Source: Alphaproteobacteria bacterium
GTDB taxonomy: Bacteria; Pseudomonadota; Alphaproteobacteria; Rhizobiales; CAJQND01
Assembly (NCBI GenBank): GCA_024227565.1
Contig: JAAEUE010000164.1
Coordinates: forward strand, 1 to 64,000
DNA length: 64,000 nt
Direction: 5' to 3'
Both the position numbers and the translations under genes were made by a program. Of this stretch, positions 61,997-64,000 are shown one piece after another. The stretch's first letter is position 1. The number at the start of each line of letters is the position of its first letter. The notes under the pieces are model-generated. The model did no database searches. It saw only the letters and a list, made by a program, of their open reading frames with translations, and was not told where the DNA came from.

Positions 61997-63082
61997 ATGG
62001 CACGTCCTGAATTTCATGAGCTGGTGGTCGCCGATGTGCGCAAAGAAACCGACGATGCCACATCAGTGGCGTTTCATGTGCCTGAGGAATTGGCAGAGAG
62101 TTACCGCTTCGTGCAGGGGCAATACCTAACCCTTCGCGGGGAGGTGGACGGGGAAGATTTACGGCGTCCTTATTCGGTATGTGTCAGTCCCGATAAGGGC
62201 GAGCTCAGGGTGTGCGTGAAGAAAATGCCCCTCGGGCGCTTTTCGAGCTTTGTGAACGACAATCTGAAAGCTGGTGACCGCCTTGCGGTGCTGCCGCCGA
62301 TGGGGCGGTTTCATGCGCCCATAGAGGAAACGGGCCGCAAGACCTACGTTCTGTTCGCTGGCGGTTCGGGCATCACGCCTGTAATTTCCATCATCGAGAC
62401 CGTCTTGGAACGTGAGCCTCTCGCGACGGTTACGTTGTTCTATGGCAACCGGTCTACCGGTGACATCATCTTCCGTGAACGTCTTTCAGATCTCAAGGAC
62501 ACCTATCTTGGAAGGTTGCGTGTGTTTCATGTGTTGTCCGATCAGGTTCCCGAAGTGCCCTTGTTTGGCGGCATGATGACAGAAGACAAGGTGCGTGATC
62601 TGGTGAATTCCTTAACCGACCCCTCCGAGGTTGACTGGTTCTTTATTTGCGGGCCGGGCCCGATGATGGATGGCGCCAAGGCGGCATTGGAGGGCATCGG
62701 AGTTGAGCCTAGCCGCATCAAGATTGAAAGTTTTGGGGCGCGGCCTATTCCCAGTGACATGAAGAAGCCCGCAGAGGTTGATATGCCTGGTGATGACACT
62801 CCCGCAGCGGATGTGGACGTTATCTACCAGGGGATGCGCAAGAAAATCCGCGTGCCGTTCAAGGGTGCCCCAATTCTCGATATGGCCCATGACGCCAAAA
62901 TCGATGTGCCTTACGCGTGCAAGGGAGGTGTGTGCTGCACCTGCAGAGCCAAGCTTGTGGAAGGTGAGGTGGAGATGGACATCGTCTATGGTCTGGAGCC
63001 GGACGAAATTGAAGCGGGCTATATTCTTACCTGCCAGTCTCATCCAGTGACCGATAAGATTGTGGTCGATTATGACGGTTAA
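61997..63082 (+). CDS. paaE: Phenylacetyl-CoA epoxidase reductase PaaE
   Basis: The 361-residue NAD(P)H reductase feeds electrons to PaaA. FAD domain: RPYSVCVSPDKGELRVCVKK. NAD(P)H domain: VLFAGGSGITPVISIIETVL and FFICGPGPMMDGAKAALEG. The C-terminal plant-type ferredoxin domain has cysteines in YACKGGVCCTCRAKL and LTCQSHP. It ends the operon here; downstream paa genes (paaF, G, H, J, Z) are not in the window. Confidence 0.96.
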   Translation: MARPEFHELVVADVRKETDDATSVAFHVPEELAESYRFVQGQYLTLRGEVDGEDLRRPYSVCVSPDKGELRVCVKKMPLGRFSSFVNDNLKAGDRLAVLPPMGRFHAPIEETGRKTYVLFAGGSGITPVISIIETVLEREPLATVTLFYGNRSTGDIIFRERLSDLKDTYLGRLRVFHVLSDQVPEVPLFGGMMTEDKVRDLVNSLTDPSEVDWFFICGPGPMMDGAKAALEGIGVEPSRIKIESFGARPIPSDMKKPAEVDMPGDDTPAADVDVIYQGMRKKIRVPFKGAPILDMAHDAKIDVPYACKGGVCCTCRAKLVEGEVEMDIVYGLEPDEIEAGYILTCQSHPVTDKIVVDYDG

Positions 63083-63427
63083 GGCGGGCGATCATAGTCC
63101 ACAATGAGGCCTTCAGAACGGTATTGACCGTTTCTCCTTTGAGCTAGAAAAATCCCCGTTTGTTACCACTTAATAGATGAAACAGTTGACACAAGCTGCG
63201 TGATCCAGATCGCCTGATGAAGCGCTTGGAGCAATTCTCTCCGTCTTAATATCCACCCAATTCAGCCGAATTATTGTCAAGCGCTGTACATAATTCAGCC
63301 CTGAATTCGCCCTGAATATACGTTTTCTTAACCATATCGAGACGGCGGCCTCATCGGTAGAAAATGCAAATCCGGCAGACATTCGGTTGAACAAACCGTG
63401 CTGCCATAATAACGGGAGACTTCTAAA
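63083..63427. other. Intergenic region downstream of paaE
   Basis: 345 bases with no supportable gene. It presumably carries the promoter of the small secreted peptide at 63428. No clear terminator after paaE was seen. Confidence 0.5.
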
Positions 63428-63580
63428 ATGAAGAAAGTTCTTATGCTTGCTGCTGCTGCTGGTTTGGCCTTTGCTGTACCAGCTTCCGCCTACACCAACG
63501 CAGTTGTCTACGGACAAGAAGATTGCAAAGAAGGCGAAAAATGGAATGAAGAAACCCAAAAATGTGAAGCTTCTCAATAA
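63428..63580 (+). CDS. Small secreted peptide with two cysteines
   Basis: The 50-residue product has a clean signal peptide (MKKVLMLAAAAGLAFAVPAS, cleavage after ASA). The mature part of about 29 residues has two cysteines in DCKEGEKWNEETQKCEAS, probably a disulfide. ACGGGAG precedes the ATG and a strong terminator follows the stop, which together support a real short gene. The function is unknown. Confidence 0.7.
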   Translation: MKKVLMLAAAAGLAFAVPASAYTNAVVYGQEDCKEGEKWNEETQKCEASQ

Positions 63581-63610
63581 GCGCACAGGGTTCTACAATC
63601 CTATGACTGA

Positions 63611-63644
63611 GGAGGGGCCGGAAACGGTCTCTCCTTTTCTTGTT
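63611..63644 (+). terminator. Rho-independent terminator after the small secreted peptide gene
   Basis: GGAGGGGCCG and CGGTCTCTCC form a 10-bp stem (two G-T pairs) with a GAAA tetraloop, followed by TTTTCTTGTT. Confidence 0.85.
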
Positions 63645-63664
63645 AATTAGCGCTTTGATGTGCG

Positions 63665-64000
63665 TTAAATTTGGGCGGGCAGCAGTCGATCGTACAGCGG
63701 TTTTAGGATCGCAGGCAGGCAATAGATCGGAAACTGCAGGACTGCGAAGAACAGCCAGGTGTCGTCAGGTATGCTCGCGCCTAAAGCACCGATAACCAAA
63801 GCGATGTTGCGTCCACCGGCTGAAAAGCCCAACGTCGATGCCACCGTTCGCCCAGCTCGCCAGAACAGTGCGGTGGTTACAGCGATGCTAATGAGACTAA
63901 GCGCCATCACGAAGGCGATAAAGCCCAGTGCATATACCGGGTCTGCCAACAGGCGCGTGCCGATGCCATCCATCAACGCGATTGCAAAGATCGCCATCGC
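63665..64000 (-). CDS. Bile acid:sodium symporter-like membrane protein, C-terminal part
   Basis: At least 112 residues of a multi-span membrane protein, open at the window edge. TLGFSAGGRNIALVIGALGA resembles the ninth-span NRN region of the BASS/SBF family, and LFFAVLQFPIYCLPAILKPL resembles its last span. The N-terminus lies outside the window, so the substrate class and start are not visible. Confidence 0.6.
   Translation of the reverse strand, partial: AMAIFAIALMDGIGTRLLADPVYALGFIAFVMALSLISIAVTTALFWRAGRTVASTLGFSAGGRNIALVIGALGASIPDDTWLFFAVLQFPIYCLPAILKPLYDRLLPAQI

Noticed and set aside
63170-63586. 138-codon minus-strand frame over the small secreted peptide gene
   Set aside because: The plus strand has a signal peptide, ribosome-binding site and terminator; the minus frame has none of these.

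Overview
The window looks like a chromosomal segment of an alphaproteobacterium, most likely a member of the Hyphomicrobiales (Rhizobiales) or a close marine relative. Supporting signs are the recA-alaS linkage, an alphaproteobacterial-type SOS box (GAAC-N7-GAAC) before recA, Irr-like iron control elements of the form TTTAGAA-N3-TTCNAAA, the ATP synthase zeta-type inhibitor (DUF1476), GcvA-like LysR regulators, a separate PurS/PurQ/PurL enzyme and a Grx4/BolA pair. Codon usage is moderately GC-rich.

Bases 1-10,430 are an accessory catabolic region. It starts with a LysR gene whose 3' end is replaced in frame by an IS630-type transposase fragment. A divergent operon follows: Rieske oxygenase, class II aldolase and family III CoA-transferase. 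A LysR regulator then diverges from an operon of Tat-type ABC solute-binding protein, frameshifted enoyl-CoA hydratase, AMP-forming acyl-CoA ligase and a cupin with the metal-site spacing of DddQ-type DMSP lyases. This second block lies between two direct copies of an insertion-sequence-like end (about 4001 and 10361).

From 10,430 to 24,420 the content is core: SOS-controlled recA, alaS, an Lrp regulator with a small divergent gene, Tat-exported MsrB, a secreted protein of six two-cysteine repeats, a DUF1989 protein, an EamA transporter, an ArsR-type regulator diverging from a NIPSNAP gene, a DUF1272 protein, a GlcD-type FAD enzyme and a DUF1111 dihaem protein. From 24,440 to 28,230 there is an iron block (bfr, bfd, and a ferric iron ABC permease with its binding protein) with three Irr-box-like palindromes.

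From 28,300 to 43,020 there are a SAM methyltransferase, trmJ, an SH3 protein, murI, rpsD, several transporters, grxD, bolA and the purine genes purL, purQ, purS and purC, with an opposing mscS-family gene between purL and purQ. From 43,370 to 52,100 there are a soluble hybrid histidine kinase, the zeta subunit, an HpcH aldolase, a nicotinate phosphoribosyltransferase, a periplasmic-side ClpP-like protein, two uncharacterised proteins and purB.

From 52,345 a TPP riboswitch precedes thiM-thiE-thiD, closely followed by an orphan TRAP binding protein and then a GNAT gene. From 56,625 to 63,082 there is a phenylacetate cluster: paaX-paaK-paaI divergent from paaABCDE. The window ends with a 50-residue secreted peptide and the C-terminal part of a bile acid:sodium symporter-like membrane protein. 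No rRNA, tRNA or CRISPR array was found.
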